A stretch of 64,000 bases of DNA, from positions 54,451 to 118,450 of the forward strand of contig NZ_JARXXP010000020.1 of the NCBI RefSeq assembly GCF_029893965.1. Reading direction: 5' to 3'. How positions within the stretch are numbered: the stretch's first letter is position 1; every line of letters begins with the position of its first letter. The notes below the pieces were generated by a model, which was not told the origin of the DNA, made no database searches, and was given only the letters and a program-made list of their open reading frames with translations. Of the stretch, positions 1-8,621 are shown in pieces. The stretch is from Paenibacillus sp. PastM-3 (GTDB lineage Bacteria > Bacillota > Bacilli > Paenibacillales > Paenibacillaceae). A program made the translations under genes and the position numbers.

Positions 1-1081
1 CGCGAACTCCATGAACTGTCTCGCAGAAGCTATGGGTCTCGCCCTTCCAGGTAACGGCACCATCCTTGCTGTTGCTGAGGAACGCAGAGACTTTGTCCGT
101 AAATCAGCTACCCAGCTGATGGAGCTGATCAAGCTGGATCTGAAGCCGCGCGATATCGTAACCCAGGAATCGCTGGATAACGCCTTCGCACTCGATATGG
201 CGATGGGCGGCTCTACGAACACTGTACTTCACACATTGGCTTTGGCTCAGGAAGCTGAAATCGATTATCCGCTGGAGCGTATCAATGAAGTGGCTAACCG
301 CGTACCTTATCTGGCCAAGCTGGCACCAGCTTCCGATATCTTCATCGAGGACGTTGACCGCGCAGGCGGCGTAAGTGCCGTACTGAACGAGCTGCTCAAG
401 AAGCCGGGTGCAATCTTCGGCGACTGTATGACCGTTACCGGCAAAACCATTGCCGAGAATGTCCGCGGCCACGAAATTCTGGATACCAGCGTCATTCACA
501 AGCTGGACAATCCGTACTCCGAAGTAGGCGGTCTGGCTGTCCTGTACGGCAACCTGGCACCGGAAGGCTCGATCATCAAAGTCGGTGCGGTTGACGCTTC
601 CGTAGGCGGCTACCATAAAGGTCCTGCCATCTGCTTCGATTCGCAGGAAACCGCACTGGAAGGCATCGCTAACGGCAAGGTTAAGGAAGGCCATGTCGTA
701 GTTATCCGTTATGAAGGTCCAAAGGGCGGACCGGGCATGCCGGAAATGCTTGCTCCGACTTCCCAGATCGTCGGCATGGGTCTTGGCGCCAAAGTCGGCC
801 TGATCACCGACGGACGTTTCTCCGGCGCTTCCCGCGGCATCAGCATCGGCCATATCTCGCCGGAAGCTGCTGAAGGCGGACCGATCGCGTTCGTTGAAGA
901 CGGCGACATCATCGAGCTGGATCTGATCAACCGCAAGATTGAGCTGCTGGTCGACGAGGAAACCCTGGCTACCCGCCGCTCCGGCTGGAAGGGCTTCGAG
1001 CCCAAGGTCAAAAAAGGCTATCTGGCCCGCTATTCCGCGCTTGTTACTAACGCAAGCAAAGGCGGCGTGCTGAAGATTTAA
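1..1081 (+). CDS. ilvD: Dihydroxy-acid dehydratase, C-terminal part
   Basis: Catalyses dehydration of 2,3-dihydroxy-3-methylvalerate and -isovalerate in isoleucine and valine synthesis, using a cytosolic Fe-S enzyme. The reading frame is open from base 2, and the residues before the first ATG at 11 (ANSMNCLAEAMG) already match the family, so the true start lies left of the window. About 359 C-terminal residues are present. Visible motifs are the MAMGGSTNTVLH stretch, a Cys in GAIFGDCMTVTG, and the C-terminal TDGRFSGASRG motif carrying the proposed catalytic serine. The gene ends 14 bp before a strong terminator. The long antisense frames here are shadows. Confidence 0.97.
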   Translation, partial: ANSMNCLAEAMGLALPGNGTILAVAEERRDFVRKSATQLMELIKLDLKPRDIVTQESLDNAFALDMAMGGSTNTVLHTLALAQEAEIDYPLERINEVANRVPYLAKLAPASDIFIEDVDRAGGVSAVLNELLKKPGAIFGDCMTVTGKTIAENVRGHEILDTSVIHKLDNPYSEVGGLAVLYGNLAPEGSIIKVGAVDASVGGYHKGPAICFDSQETALEGIANGKVKEGHVVVIRYEGPKGGPGMPEMLAPTSQIVGMGLGAKVGLITDGRFSGASRGISIGHISPEAAEGGPIAFVEDGDIIELDLINRKIELLVDEETLATRRSGWKGFEPKVKKGYLARYSALVTNASKGGVLKI

Positions 1082-1094
1082 TTGTTTTAATTCA

Positions 1095-1128
1095 GGCCCC
1101 GGACGTGTAAGACGTCCGGGGCCTTTTT
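1095..1128 (+). terminator. Rho-independent terminator of ilvD
   Basis: A perfect 12-bp GC-rich stem (1095-1106 with 1112-1123), a 5-nt loop and five T residues directly after it. It sits 14 bp behind the ilvD stop codon. Confidence 0.95.
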
Positions 1129-1231
1129 ATGTCGCGGCCTCTGTGCGGGCCTCTGCTGCACTCGCGTCCGGGGCGCCCTTAGACGAAATGAATGACACCG
1201 GCATTTGCAGGCAGCGCCTTCGCCGAACGAA

Positions 1232-1280
1232 TAACTGCATTCCCGGATACGGCCGTTTTTAATTGTACAAAGTGCAGCTA
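1232..1280. repeat. Degenerate copy of the 55.9-kb repeat family
   Basis: The ends TAACTGCATT and (reading inward on the other strand) TAGCTGCACTTT face each other over 49 bp. The right half, with TTTTTAATTGTAC then AAAGTGCAGCTA, closely matches the fourth module of the element at 55894-56078. The other modules at the expected 51-bp offsets are not convincing, so this looks like a shortened or decayed copy. The rest of the gap from 1129 to 1368 shows nothing else I can name. Confidence 0.5.
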
Positions 1281-1368
1281 AGCTTACAAGCAGGCGGGTA
1301 ATCCGCCAATCTAAATTCAGTATTAGACGAAAATAAGAGAATGGCCAGCAGACTGCGTAGCAGATAAC

Positions 1369-1405
1369 AAAAAAAGACAGGGGCTTCAAAAGCCTCTGCC
1401 CTGTC
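1369..1405 (-). terminator. Terminator of the NodB-YkoP gene
   Basis: Read on the minus strand, GACAGG pairs with CCTGTC and GGCTT with AAGCC around a short loop, followed by seven T residues. There is a 5-nt bulge on one side. It lies about 120 bp downstream of the deacetylase stop. Confidence 0.8.
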
Positions 1406-1525
1406 CTGCACAAGTTATAACGATAATAATGGCCTGGTTACTGCCTAATGCTAATAAAGCCAACGATTGCTGACTAGATTATATTCACTCAGCTGACAAA
1501 TTAACGAATCTACCCGCTGAGCAGC

Positions 1526-2905
1526 TTAATGTACAACCGTCGCTCCCGGAAGCTCTGCTTCAAGGGTAAGCTCCTCTTCCCTCACCCGCTCGCGCGCCTT
1601 AACCTGCGTCTGCGGCCGCTGGTGGTTCATCTTGCCCAGCAGCTCCGATACCGGCATCAGCATCATCTTCGGCACAAGCACCTCACTGCGTTCCTTGAGC
1701 CGTGCACCGCCAGCCGGATGAATGACGCTGAGCAGGATGCTCAGATAAAACTTGGTCGAACGGGCAAACCAGCCGTCCGGCAGATCCAGCACCATAAAGC
1801 CGAACTTCTCCGGCCCGCGGTTGAGCATGCTAACCCCGTACAACGCCTTGGCCTCTGCGAGATCCATATCTGCAGCAATCCGTTCTGCCAGCACCGGCAG
1901 ATCCTTTTCCATGCGGCGGATCATCCGGATGGCCAGCTGTGCAGATGACCGGGAGTGCACACCGAGCTCAAACAGCTGCCTGTTGTCGATGTGCAGCTCG
2001 ATGATCGGGTCGCCCTTGGTCAGGCGTTCGCCGTTATCCATCAGCACAGGTTCCCCCTGATACTTGCGCAGCCGGTAATGCAGGAACGGGTCAGCAGGCG
2101 CAATCGTCTTGATCCGGAACAGGAACTGGAAGCACTGCTCCCAGATCAGCCACAGGCCGACGACCAGCCGTTTGACGAAGGATAGCTGCGAGACCGGAGA
2201 GGTCTGCACCTGCCGGATCATCTCGTCGATCCGGATACTGCGCAGGCCCCGGCGGCGGGCCTCATCCAGCATCCGTTCCAGGGCAACCAGCATATGCTCC
2301 GGCGCTTTCGGATCGGCACCGAGGGTCGTTCCGCAATCATGCAGAAGCATCACCTCTCCGGGACCAAGCTTGTTAAGCAGCTTGCCGGTCAGGCGTTCCG
2401 CACCAAGCTTCTCCTTCCAGTCGCCGAACATTGCCGACCATAATACGATTTGCACCTGGCGGCGCTTGGAGAAATCGAACAGGTTGACAATGCCCCACGG
2501 CGGACGGTAGTACGTGCTGCGTACACCTGTAATATTGTAAATAATGTCATCTGTGCGCTTGATCTGCTGCTTGACGGTTGCCGGCCGCATCAGCCAGTTT
2601 GTTTTGTGCACATAATTATGAATTCCGATGAGATGACCCTCATCATGGATACGCTTAATAATCTCCGGATTCTGCTCGGCGTGTGAGCCGACGACAAAGA
2701 AGGTTGCCTTGGCATCATACCGTTTCAAAAGATCCAGCAGCAGCGGTGTATAGTGCCGGTCCGGCCCGTCATCAAAGGTCAGGGCAAATTCACTGCGCCC
2801 GATTCCTTTGCGGAAAACGCGGTAGCCGAAAATTCTGCTGATCATTCCGGGAATGAAAGCATAGAAGGTAGAAATGTAAAATAACCAGAGCAGCAAAGTC
2901 TGCAT
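1526..2905 (-). CDS. Polysaccharide deacetylase fused to a YkoP-type domain
   Basis: Predicted membrane-tethered carbohydrate deacetylase acting on the wall or a surface polysaccharide. A hydrophobic N-terminus (residues 3-22) is followed by a NodB domain of about 200 residues with TFDDGPD at 43-49, the metal histidines H96 and H100 in HNYVH, the RPPWG motif at 134-138 and LLHDCG near 190. The last 200 residues resemble B. subtilis YkoP, which is a separate small protein there; here the two form one 459-residue chain. The start ATG is preceded by GGGGAATATAC. The gene is monocistronic, diverges from the AI-2E exporter and has its own terminator. The substrate cannot be read from sequence. Confidence 0.85.
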   Translation of the reverse strand: MQTLLLWLFYISTFYAFIPGMISRIFGYRVFRKGIGRSEFALTFDDGPDRHYTPLLLDLLKRYDAKATFFVVGSHAEQNPEIIKRIHDEGHLIGIHNYVHKTNWLMRPATVKQQIKRTDDIIYNITGVRSTYYRPPWGIVNLFDFSKRRQVQIVLWSAMFGDWKEKLGAERLTGKLLNKLGPGEVMLLHDCGTTLGADPKAPEHMLVALERMLDEARRRGLRSIRIDEMIRQVQTSPVSQLSFVKRLVVGLWLIWEQCFQFLFRIKTIAPADPFLHYRLRKYQGEPVLMDNGERLTKGDPIIELHIDNRQLFELGVHSRSSAQLAIRMIRRMEKDLPVLAERIAADMDLAEAKALYGVSMLNRGPEKFGFMVLDLPDGWFARSTKFYLSILLSVIHPAGGARLKERSEVLVPKMMLMPVSELLGKMNHQRPQTQVKARERVREEELTLEAELPGATVVH

Positions 2906-3173
2906 GTATATTCCCCGCTTTTCCAGAGTTGACTTTGGCTCGTCTTACGGGTACGGCCAAGTAGGTGACAGCTGTGACAGCTATAGGACAGTTCCGAAAA
3001 AAAACGCTACCCCCTATTTTAACACAGGTCATAAAGAAAAAGACGCATTTTTATTAAAATCGTGTACAATGAATGGAAGATAAATTTGTCATTTTCTCTA
3101 AAAAGAAACCAATGTCATGGAGCAACGTAAAATCAGCTAAATTCGTGTAATGGAAAAGGAGTCGTGTTAATCT

Positions 3174-4370
3174 ATGCTGCCGCTGTACAAAAAATATTGG
3201 CGAACGTTCTTTGACATCGGGCTGGTCGTGCTGACGGTGTATCTCGTCATGCTCGCGTTCAGCAAGCTGTACCAGCTCGCCGCGCCTGTATTTCTGTCGT
3301 TTTTTGTTTTTCTGCTGATTGAGCCGCTGGCCCGCTTCCTTAACCGCAAAGGCTTGGGCAAGCCCTTCGCCTCAGCCATCTCGGTGCTGCTGTTTCTGGT
3401 CATTCTGCTCGGCATCCTGTTTGGTGCCGGCTTGCTTATCGCTACCCAGGCGCTGCACTTCCAGGATAGCCTGCCGCGGTACACCGCAATTATCCAGCTG
3501 CATTTCACCGAAGCCACTACATATCTCCAGCAGCAGATTGATGCCCTGCCGGCCGATCTGACCGACAAACTCAACGGCTATTTCACAGATGCTACCAATG
3601 TCCTGTCTGACTGGCTGGTTGTTTTCCTTAAATATATGATCGGAGCGCTTGGTTCCTTCTCTTCCTTTATGGGGAATTTCGGCATTGCGATTATTCTGGC
3701 CTTTTTCCTCAGCATGGAGATCAAGGACTGGCGCAAAATCGCCCATGATAAAATGCCCAAGACGTTCAAGACGGCTTACGCTTTTGTTCAGGGGAATGTG
3801 TTTAAGGCCATTGGTTCTTATCTCAAGGCACAGCTGATCCTGATCTGCATCACCTTCGTTATTGTACTGGTCGGCCTGCTCATTCTCGGTACTGGCAATG
3901 TGCTGACAATGGCACTGATCTGCGCCGTATTCGACGTGCTGCCGCTGCTGGGTGTATCCACCATCCTGATTCCCTGGATCATCTACCTGTTCATCGTCGG
4001 TAACACTTCCCTTGCTATCGGACTGATTGTGCTGCTCGCCGTTGTACTGATTGTAAGGCAGCTGCTGGAGCCCAAAATTACCGGCAATTCCATCGGGGTC
4101 TCCTCCGCATTCCTGATGCTGTCCTTTGTAATCTTCTCCATGTCTGCCTTCGGTGTCGCCGGACTGATCCTGTCGCCGATTCTGCTCATTCTGATCAAGG
4201 AGCTGATCCAGCAGGGGTACCTGCAGCGCTGGATCTATCTGCCCCAGGAAGAGTTCATTGTATCCCCGTTCGCCGCATCCGGTCCGTCCACTGCCGGTGG
4301 AACGGTGTCCGGTGATTCCGCCGCTGAGCCTCAGGCTCCGGAAGATGCCGACAGCAAATCAAAAATCTGA
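3174..4370 (+). CDS. AI-2E family (UPF0118) membrane transporter
   Basis: A 398-residue polytopic membrane protein. Hydrophobic segments fall near residues 15-35, 38-55, 65-90, 155-185 and in a dense C-terminal block from about 215 to 345. A soluble amphipathic stretch lies at about 95-150, as is usual in the AI-2E/PerM family. Members export small molecules or act as Na+/H+ antiporters; the substrate is not known here. AAAGGAG lies about 10 bases before the ATG. The last 40 bp overlap the 3' end of the convergent penicillin-binding protein gene, and no terminator separates them. The hydrophilic C-terminal tail is encoded largely in this overlap. Confidence 0.88.
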   Translation: MLPLYKKYWRTFFDIGLVVLTVYLVMLAFSKLYQLAAPVFLSFFVFLLIEPLARFLNRKGLGKPFASAISVLLFLVILLGILFGAGLLIATQALHFQDSLPRYTAIIQLHFTEATTYLQQQIDALPADLTDKLNGYFTDATNVLSDWLVVFLKYMIGALGSFSSFMGNFGIAIILAFFLSMEIKDWRKIAHDKMPKTFKTAYAFVQGNVFKAIGSYLKAQLILICITFVIVLVGLLILGTGNVLTMALICAVFDVLPLLGVSTILIPWIIYLFIVGNTSLAIGLIVLLAVVLIVRQLLEPKITGNSIGVSSAFLMLSFVIFSMSAFGVAGLILSPILLILIKELIQQGYLQRWIYLPQEEFIVSPFAASGPSTAGGTVSGDSAAEPQAPEDADSKSKI

Positions 4371-6115
4371 CCGAACAGCCGGGCAGCGGTATGTTCACTG
4401 TCAGGGTCCACGTTCTCCACAGCAACGGAGACGGCGTACCGGGGATGGTCTGCCGGCCCGTAGCCGATAAACCACTGGTTGTTGCGCGGCACACCCTTCA
4501 CCATCGTCTGGGCTGTTCCGGATTTGCCGGCGACCGGCCACTGCGTGCTGCGCAGACGTTTGCCGGTTCCCTCCGTAACGACCAGGCGCATCCATGACAG
4601 CAGCGCCTGCGAGGTCTTGCGGGAGATGGCGCCTGCTGCGGCCGGCGCCAGATGGGCGGGCAGCTCCTGCAGCGTCTGCCCGTTCCTGAAGGCGACGCGC
4701 TGCAGAATGCGCGGCGCCCGCACTTCCCCGCCATGCAGCAGCGTAACCACCAGATTCGCCGCCTGCAGCGGCGTCATGGTTACATCCCGCTGGCCAATGG
4801 CGGTCTGCACCCTGGCCCCGGCGTCGTCCGGAATCAGGGTGCTGAAGATCCGGCCCGGCTGCTCGCCAGCCAGCGGCCGGAGCACCGGCTGGCCCAGCAT
4901 GTCCGCAGCCTGCCAGCCGATGTCTCTGCCCAGGCCGAGCGCAAGCGCTGCGGCCTGGAGCTGAGCGCCGCTGAGCCGCTCGGCCAGCGTAGCGAATACG
5001 GTATTGCAGGACACGGCGAACCCTTGCGCCAGCGTGAGGGAGCCGTGTTTTTTGCCGTGCGGGCAGGACAGGTGATACCTGCCGAATTCGCCGGAGCAGA
5101 AGAAGCGTTCCTCCGGCGAGGTCAAGCCGGCTTCGAGGGCTGCGGCAGCCGTAACAATCTTGAAGACCGAGCCGGGAACTGCCGCCTGCAGTGCCCGGTT
5201 GTTCCATTCGCCGCCTTCGGGCGAGATATGATCCGGGTCATATAAAGGCAGCGAAACCATGGCTTCAATGTCCCCTGACCTGGAGTCGAGCACAACCACC
5301 GCCCCTTCCTTCACCCCGGCCTCCACAGCCAGCTTTTCTATCCCTTCCTGCAGCTCTTTATCAATAGTGGTATATACAGAGAGCGGATAATACGGATTCC
5401 CCGGTGTTCTGACCTTCAGTACGCTGCCGGGAAGCCGGTTGCCGCGGGCGTCCACCTGCGCATAGACTTCCGTATGTCCGACTCCCTGCAGCAGCGGCTC
5501 CAGCGTCTTCTCAAGCCCGTCCGTTCCGGCCAGCGGAACCCGCAGTCCGGTCGGGGACTGCTTCGCGGCCGCAGGTGACAGCTCAGACAGATACCCCAGC
5601 CACTGACGTCCGGATGCAGCCCCGTCATATCTGCGTGCAAACGGAAGCGCGCGAACGTAGCTGAGCTCAAGCTTCTCTACCTGCTCCGCCTGATCCGGAG
5701 TCAGCGCCAAAGGCTTCCGGCTTCCGGCCGAAGGCCAGATCAGCGGCTCCTTCAGGCCGCTGATCCGGCTCTCCAGTTCGCCGTACGTCACTCCAAGCAC
5801 AGTCGCAAGCCGCTGCAGCTTCGGTCCATCTGCCGCTTCCGTCCGCTCCTCCTGCGGAAAAAAAGCAGCCGTCCATACTGTCTCGCCGGCAAGCGGCTTG
5901 CCGCTGCGGTCATAGAGCCGCCCTCTTCCGCTGTCGAGCACCATCTCCCGCTCGCTTTGAATTTCAGCCATTTGGGCCATTGTATATGCGGCACCCGGCA
6001 CGTTCCTGTCCTTCAGCACAAGCTGCACCCAGGCGAGCCTGATTATCAGAACTCCAACAAGAGCCGATAAAATGAGCAGGCTCCAGACAATACGCTTATT
6101 GATGTGTTTATGCAA
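4331..6115 (-). CDS. Class B penicillin-binding protein (transpeptidase)
   Basis: Cross-links peptidoglycan stems outside the membrane. One N-terminal transmembrane helix (residues 9-31) is followed by a PBP dimerisation-type region and a C-terminal transpeptidase domain. The three active-site motifs are intact: SVFK with Ser316 and Lys319, SCN at 369-371, and KSGT beginning at Lys531. At 594 residues it is shorter than most FtsI/SpoVD proteins and has no PASTA repeats. The start is TTG, supported by GGGAGGAATTACC just upstream. It overlaps the exporter gene tail to tail by 40 bp. Whether it serves growth or sporulation cannot be decided from the window. Confidence 0.92.
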   Translation of the reverse strand: MHKHINKRIVWSLLILSALVGVLIIRLAWVQLVLKDRNVPGAAYTMAQMAEIQSEREMVLDSGRGRLYDRSGKPLAGETVWTAAFFPQEERTEAADGPKLQRLATVLGVTYGELESRISGLKEPLIWPSAGSRKPLALTPDQAEQVEKLELSYVRALPFARRYDGAASGRQWLGYLSELSPAAAKQSPTGLRVPLAGTDGLEKTLEPLLQGVGHTEVYAQVDARGNRLPGSVLKVRTPGNPYYPLSVYTTIDKELQEGIEKLAVEAGVKEGAVVVLDSRSGDIEAMVSLPLYDPDHISPEGGEWNNRALQAAVPGSVFKIVTAAAALEAGLTSPEERFFCSGEFGRYHLSCPHGKKHGSLTLAQGFAVSCNTVFATLAERLSGAQLQAAALALGLGRDIGWQAADMLGQPVLRPLAGEQPGRIFSTLIPDDAGARVQTAIGQRDVTMTPLQAANLVVTLLHGGEVRAPRILQRVAFRNGQTLQELPAHLAPAAAGAISRKTSQALLSWMRLVVTEGTGKRLRSTQWPVAGKSGTAQTMVKGVPRNNQWFIGYGPADHPRYAVSVAVENVDPDSEHTAARLFGQIFDLLSASSGA

Positions 6116-6219
6116 GGTAATTCCTCCCGCTTGCCGCCTGTACCTTAGCCGGTCAGGACTACTGCACCTATTATGCCCACCTTCTTGGCTAAATTACATA
6201 ACCCTGCATCAGCTAAATC

Positions 6220-6251
6220 AAAAAACCGTACTATCCGGGTGGACAGTACGG
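6220..6251 (-). terminator. Terminator of the first chemoreceptor gene
   Basis: On the minus strand the arms CCGTACT and AGTACGG enclose a GC-rich loop and are followed by six T residues. It begins 16 bp after the chemoreceptor stop codon. Confidence 0.9.
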
Positions 6252-6266
6252 CTGACAATAGTCATT

Positions 6267-8384
6267 CTATACGTTGAACCTGGACAGTCGCTCCCTGAGC
6301 CGGAGAGAAGCCTTCTCCAGCTTACCTGAAAGCTCGACCAGATACTCACTCACATTCTGCTGTTCACCGCTGAGAGAGGCAACCTCCTCGGAGGCCGCAG
6401 AGGATTCCTCGGCAAACGAGCTGACATTCCCGATCGTCTCTGACAGCCCTCTTTGAGACTGGCTTAACCCGGCGATGGAATCCGACACGGAATCAAGGCT
6501 CGCTATGAACTGGTTCATCCGCTCCTGTACCGATACAAAAATTTCACTTGTATCCCGGACTGAGGCCATCTGCTCCGTAAAGAGCGGGGCTACTTGAGAC
6601 AAGGCGTTCACTGTCTCATTAATATCCTTAATAATCGTGTCGGTAGTTTCCGCGACCAGGGCAATCGAACGCTTGGACTGGTCGGCAAGCTGGCGGATTT
6701 CACCCGCAACCACCATGAAGCCGCTGCCCGCCTCGCCTGCACGCGCTGCTTCGATAGTGGCATTCAGCGACAGAATGTTCGTCTGCTGCGTGATATTCTG
6801 CATAACATCCAGCACCTTGATGACCGAGGATGCCGTCTCCTGCAGCTCGTTCACCTTCTCCACCAGGGTACCGGTCATTCTGCCGGTGCTTCCGGTTCTG
6901 TCCAGGAGTTCCTGCAGCCTGGCAACTCCCTCCTGGCTCGATTGCCCGACACTGTGTGCCGTGCTGCTCATTTCCTGTGCTGCAGAGATAACCAGGGCTG
7001 TCTGGCCGGATATCCGCTCCGTCATTTCATTGCCCCGGTCGGCTTCAAGTGCCAGACTGCCGGCTCCGCCGGCAATCTCCTCCGTTGCGGAGGCGATATC
7101 CCGGGCCGCCATCGCCGTCTTGCGTGACGCCTCGCCCAGAGCGTCTGCCGTCTCAAGCACTTCACGTGCGGTTTCATTCGTATGTACTACAAGCTCATTA
7201 ATCCGCTCCATCATCATATTAAAGGAGCCGGAGAGCTGGCCGATTTCGTCCCGTGACGTTACTTGGGTGCGGACCCTGAGATCTCCCTCCGCTCCCTGGA
7301 ACATCAGCGTTTTCAACCGGTTCAGCGGTCCCGAAACCATCCGCATCATCCAGAAGCCGATTAAAATTGCAATAGCCCCGGCGGCCGCAACAGCAATGTA
7401 TGTGGTATTCAGGATACGCCCGGCTTCCTTGGTCAGATTGTCCGCCGGGACTACGCCCAGAACCCTCCATCCTGAGTTTGCCAGTGTGCCGTACACCGCC
7501 AGAATAGATTTGCCCTGCTCATCCTTGGTCGGCAGCGAGCCTGATTCCTGGCTCAAGCCATTGAACAGTGTTCCGCCCAGGCGCAGATAAGAATCAGCCT
7601 CCTGATGCTGTGAGGTGGCAATAAGCTCATCTTTGCTCGTCAGCAGCTGAATGTAGGAATCTGCACCCAGGCTGACCTTGCTTAGCTGGTTCTCAATATC
7701 GGCGGTCTTGATATCACAAACTGCAATATAACCTGCGTTCCCGGAGTTACTGCTAACCGATTTGGCAAAATGAAAGACCCCCGCATTCTCCCCCTGCTTC
7801 ACAGCCTGTGTAATCCATACACTCTGGGGCTGCTTTTGCAGCTGACTGAACCAGTCATTGCCCCGTATTCCTTCAATAAATGTGTTATCAGCCGCTCCTG
7901 AAGCCAGAACCGGCAGGCTCTCATCCAGCGGAACAAGATATACAGCCTGCATATTACCGGCAGCATTGAGCCACTGGTCCAGAACGGCCTGGATCCGTGC
8001 AGCCGCTGCCTCCCTCGTCCCATTGTCGGATGACGCCGTTCCAGACTGGACTGCCTGCACAATCGTCTCGTTGTAAAACAGCTCACCCAGCCTGTCCTCA
8101 AAACGCAGCAGAGTAACATCCAGCTTCTCAGCCGTCTGCTGAACGGTCTGTTCGTTTGCTGCCAGAGCATTAGTTTCAATCGTATGTTTAGCTACGGAGT
8201 ACGAGGTATAGCCAAGTGACAGCACTATTCCCATAGTCGTGATGAAAAACACCAGGAATAACCGCGTTCCCAGCGATCTGGATGGAAGCAGCCGGGCGAA
8301 TCCACGGCTGCCTGCTCTTGATTTACTCACAAAAAACCACCGCCGAATCTTTATTATCTTTTGCACATAACCGCATTTAATCAT
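6267..8384 (-). CDS. Methyl-accepting chemotaxis protein 1
   Basis: Transmembrane chemoreceptor of 705 residues that would signal to CheA/CheW. Order: short basic N-terminus, TM1 at about 40-62, an extracellular sensor of about 260 residues (dCache-like by size, with the FxxxR/L spacing of small-ligand sensors), TM2 at about 325-345, HAMP, then a long coiled-coil signalling domain. The hairpin tip matches the family around NITQQTNILSLNATIEAARA. It resembles the second receptor at 13869-16079 over TM2, HAMP and the signalling domain, and the two bracket the mannan genes. The start is uncertain: the upstream ATG lacks a clear ribosome site and an internal GTG at residue 20 is possible. Confidence 0.93.
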   Translation of the reverse strand: MIKCGYVQKIIKIRRWFFVSKSRAGSRGFARLLPSRSLGTRLFLVFFITTMGIVLSLGYTSYSVAKHTIETNALAANEQTVQQTAEKLDVTLLRFEDRLGELFYNETIVQAVQSGTASSDNGTREAAAARIQAVLDQWLNAAGNMQAVYLVPLDESLPVLASGAADNTFIEGIRGNDWFSQLQKQPQSVWITQAVKQGENAGVFHFAKSVSSNSGNAGYIAVCDIKTADIENQLSKVSLGADSYIQLLTSKDELIATSQHQEADSYLRLGGTLFNGLSQESGSLPTKDEQGKSILAVYGTLANSGWRVLGVVPADNLTKEAGRILNTTYIAVAAAGAIAILIGFWMMRMVSGPLNRLKTLMFQGAEGDLRVRTQVTSRDEIGQLSGSFNMMMERINELVVHTNETAREVLETADALGEASRKTAMAARDIASATEEIAGGAGSLALEADRGNEMTERISGQTALVISAAQEMSSTAHSVGQSSQEGVARLQELLDRTGSTGRMTGTLVEKVNELQETASSVIKVLDVMQNITQQTNILSLNATIEAARAGEAGSGFMVVAGEIRQLADQSKRSIALVAETTDTIIKDINETVNALSQVAPLFTEQMASVRDTSEIFVSVQERMNQFIASLDSVSDSIAGLSQSQRGLSETIGNVSSFAEESSAASEEVASLSGEQQNVSEYLVELSGKLEKASLRLRERLSRFNV

Positions 8385-8532
8385 AAACGATTGGGCTTTC
8401 AGATGCTGTGATTTTGTTCCATCAGGCGATTCTTGTCGAAGATTCCTTAAAAAGATTGGATTCTCCGCCTCGTTTCATCGGTTTCCCCTCTTGAAATCAC
8501 CTCCGAAAAGGGTTATAACTAAATTGTGTTGA

Positions 8533-8600
8533 TTTTGTTATTTATTTTTAACTAACTAACAATAACAAAATAAATATTGTTATCTTTTCATTATCATAAA
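8533..8600. promoter_or_regulatory. Inverted repeats upstream of the mannan operon, possible LacI operator
   Basis: TTTTGTTATT at 8533-8542 is repeated in exact inverted form at 8561-8570. The second arm also forms ATAACAA-N8-TTGTTAT at 8562-8583. A 9-bp palindrome TTATCATAA follows at 8591-8599. The TAACAAAATAA core and TTATCATAA also occur just upstream of the LacI-family gene near 13719-13745. That sharing suggests common control, but it is an inference. Confidence 0.45.
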
Positions 8601-8621
8601 ATTAGCAAAGCGAGGGTTGCA

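Noticed and set aside
104..853. 249-codon minus-strand open frame
   Set aside because: Antisense to ilvD, with no independent coding signs.
8422..8478. 18-codon minus-strand ORF with GAGGGG upstream of chemoreceptor 1
   Set aside because: The ribosome site is good, but an ORF this short has no supporting evidence. It might be a leader peptide; conservation would have to be shown.
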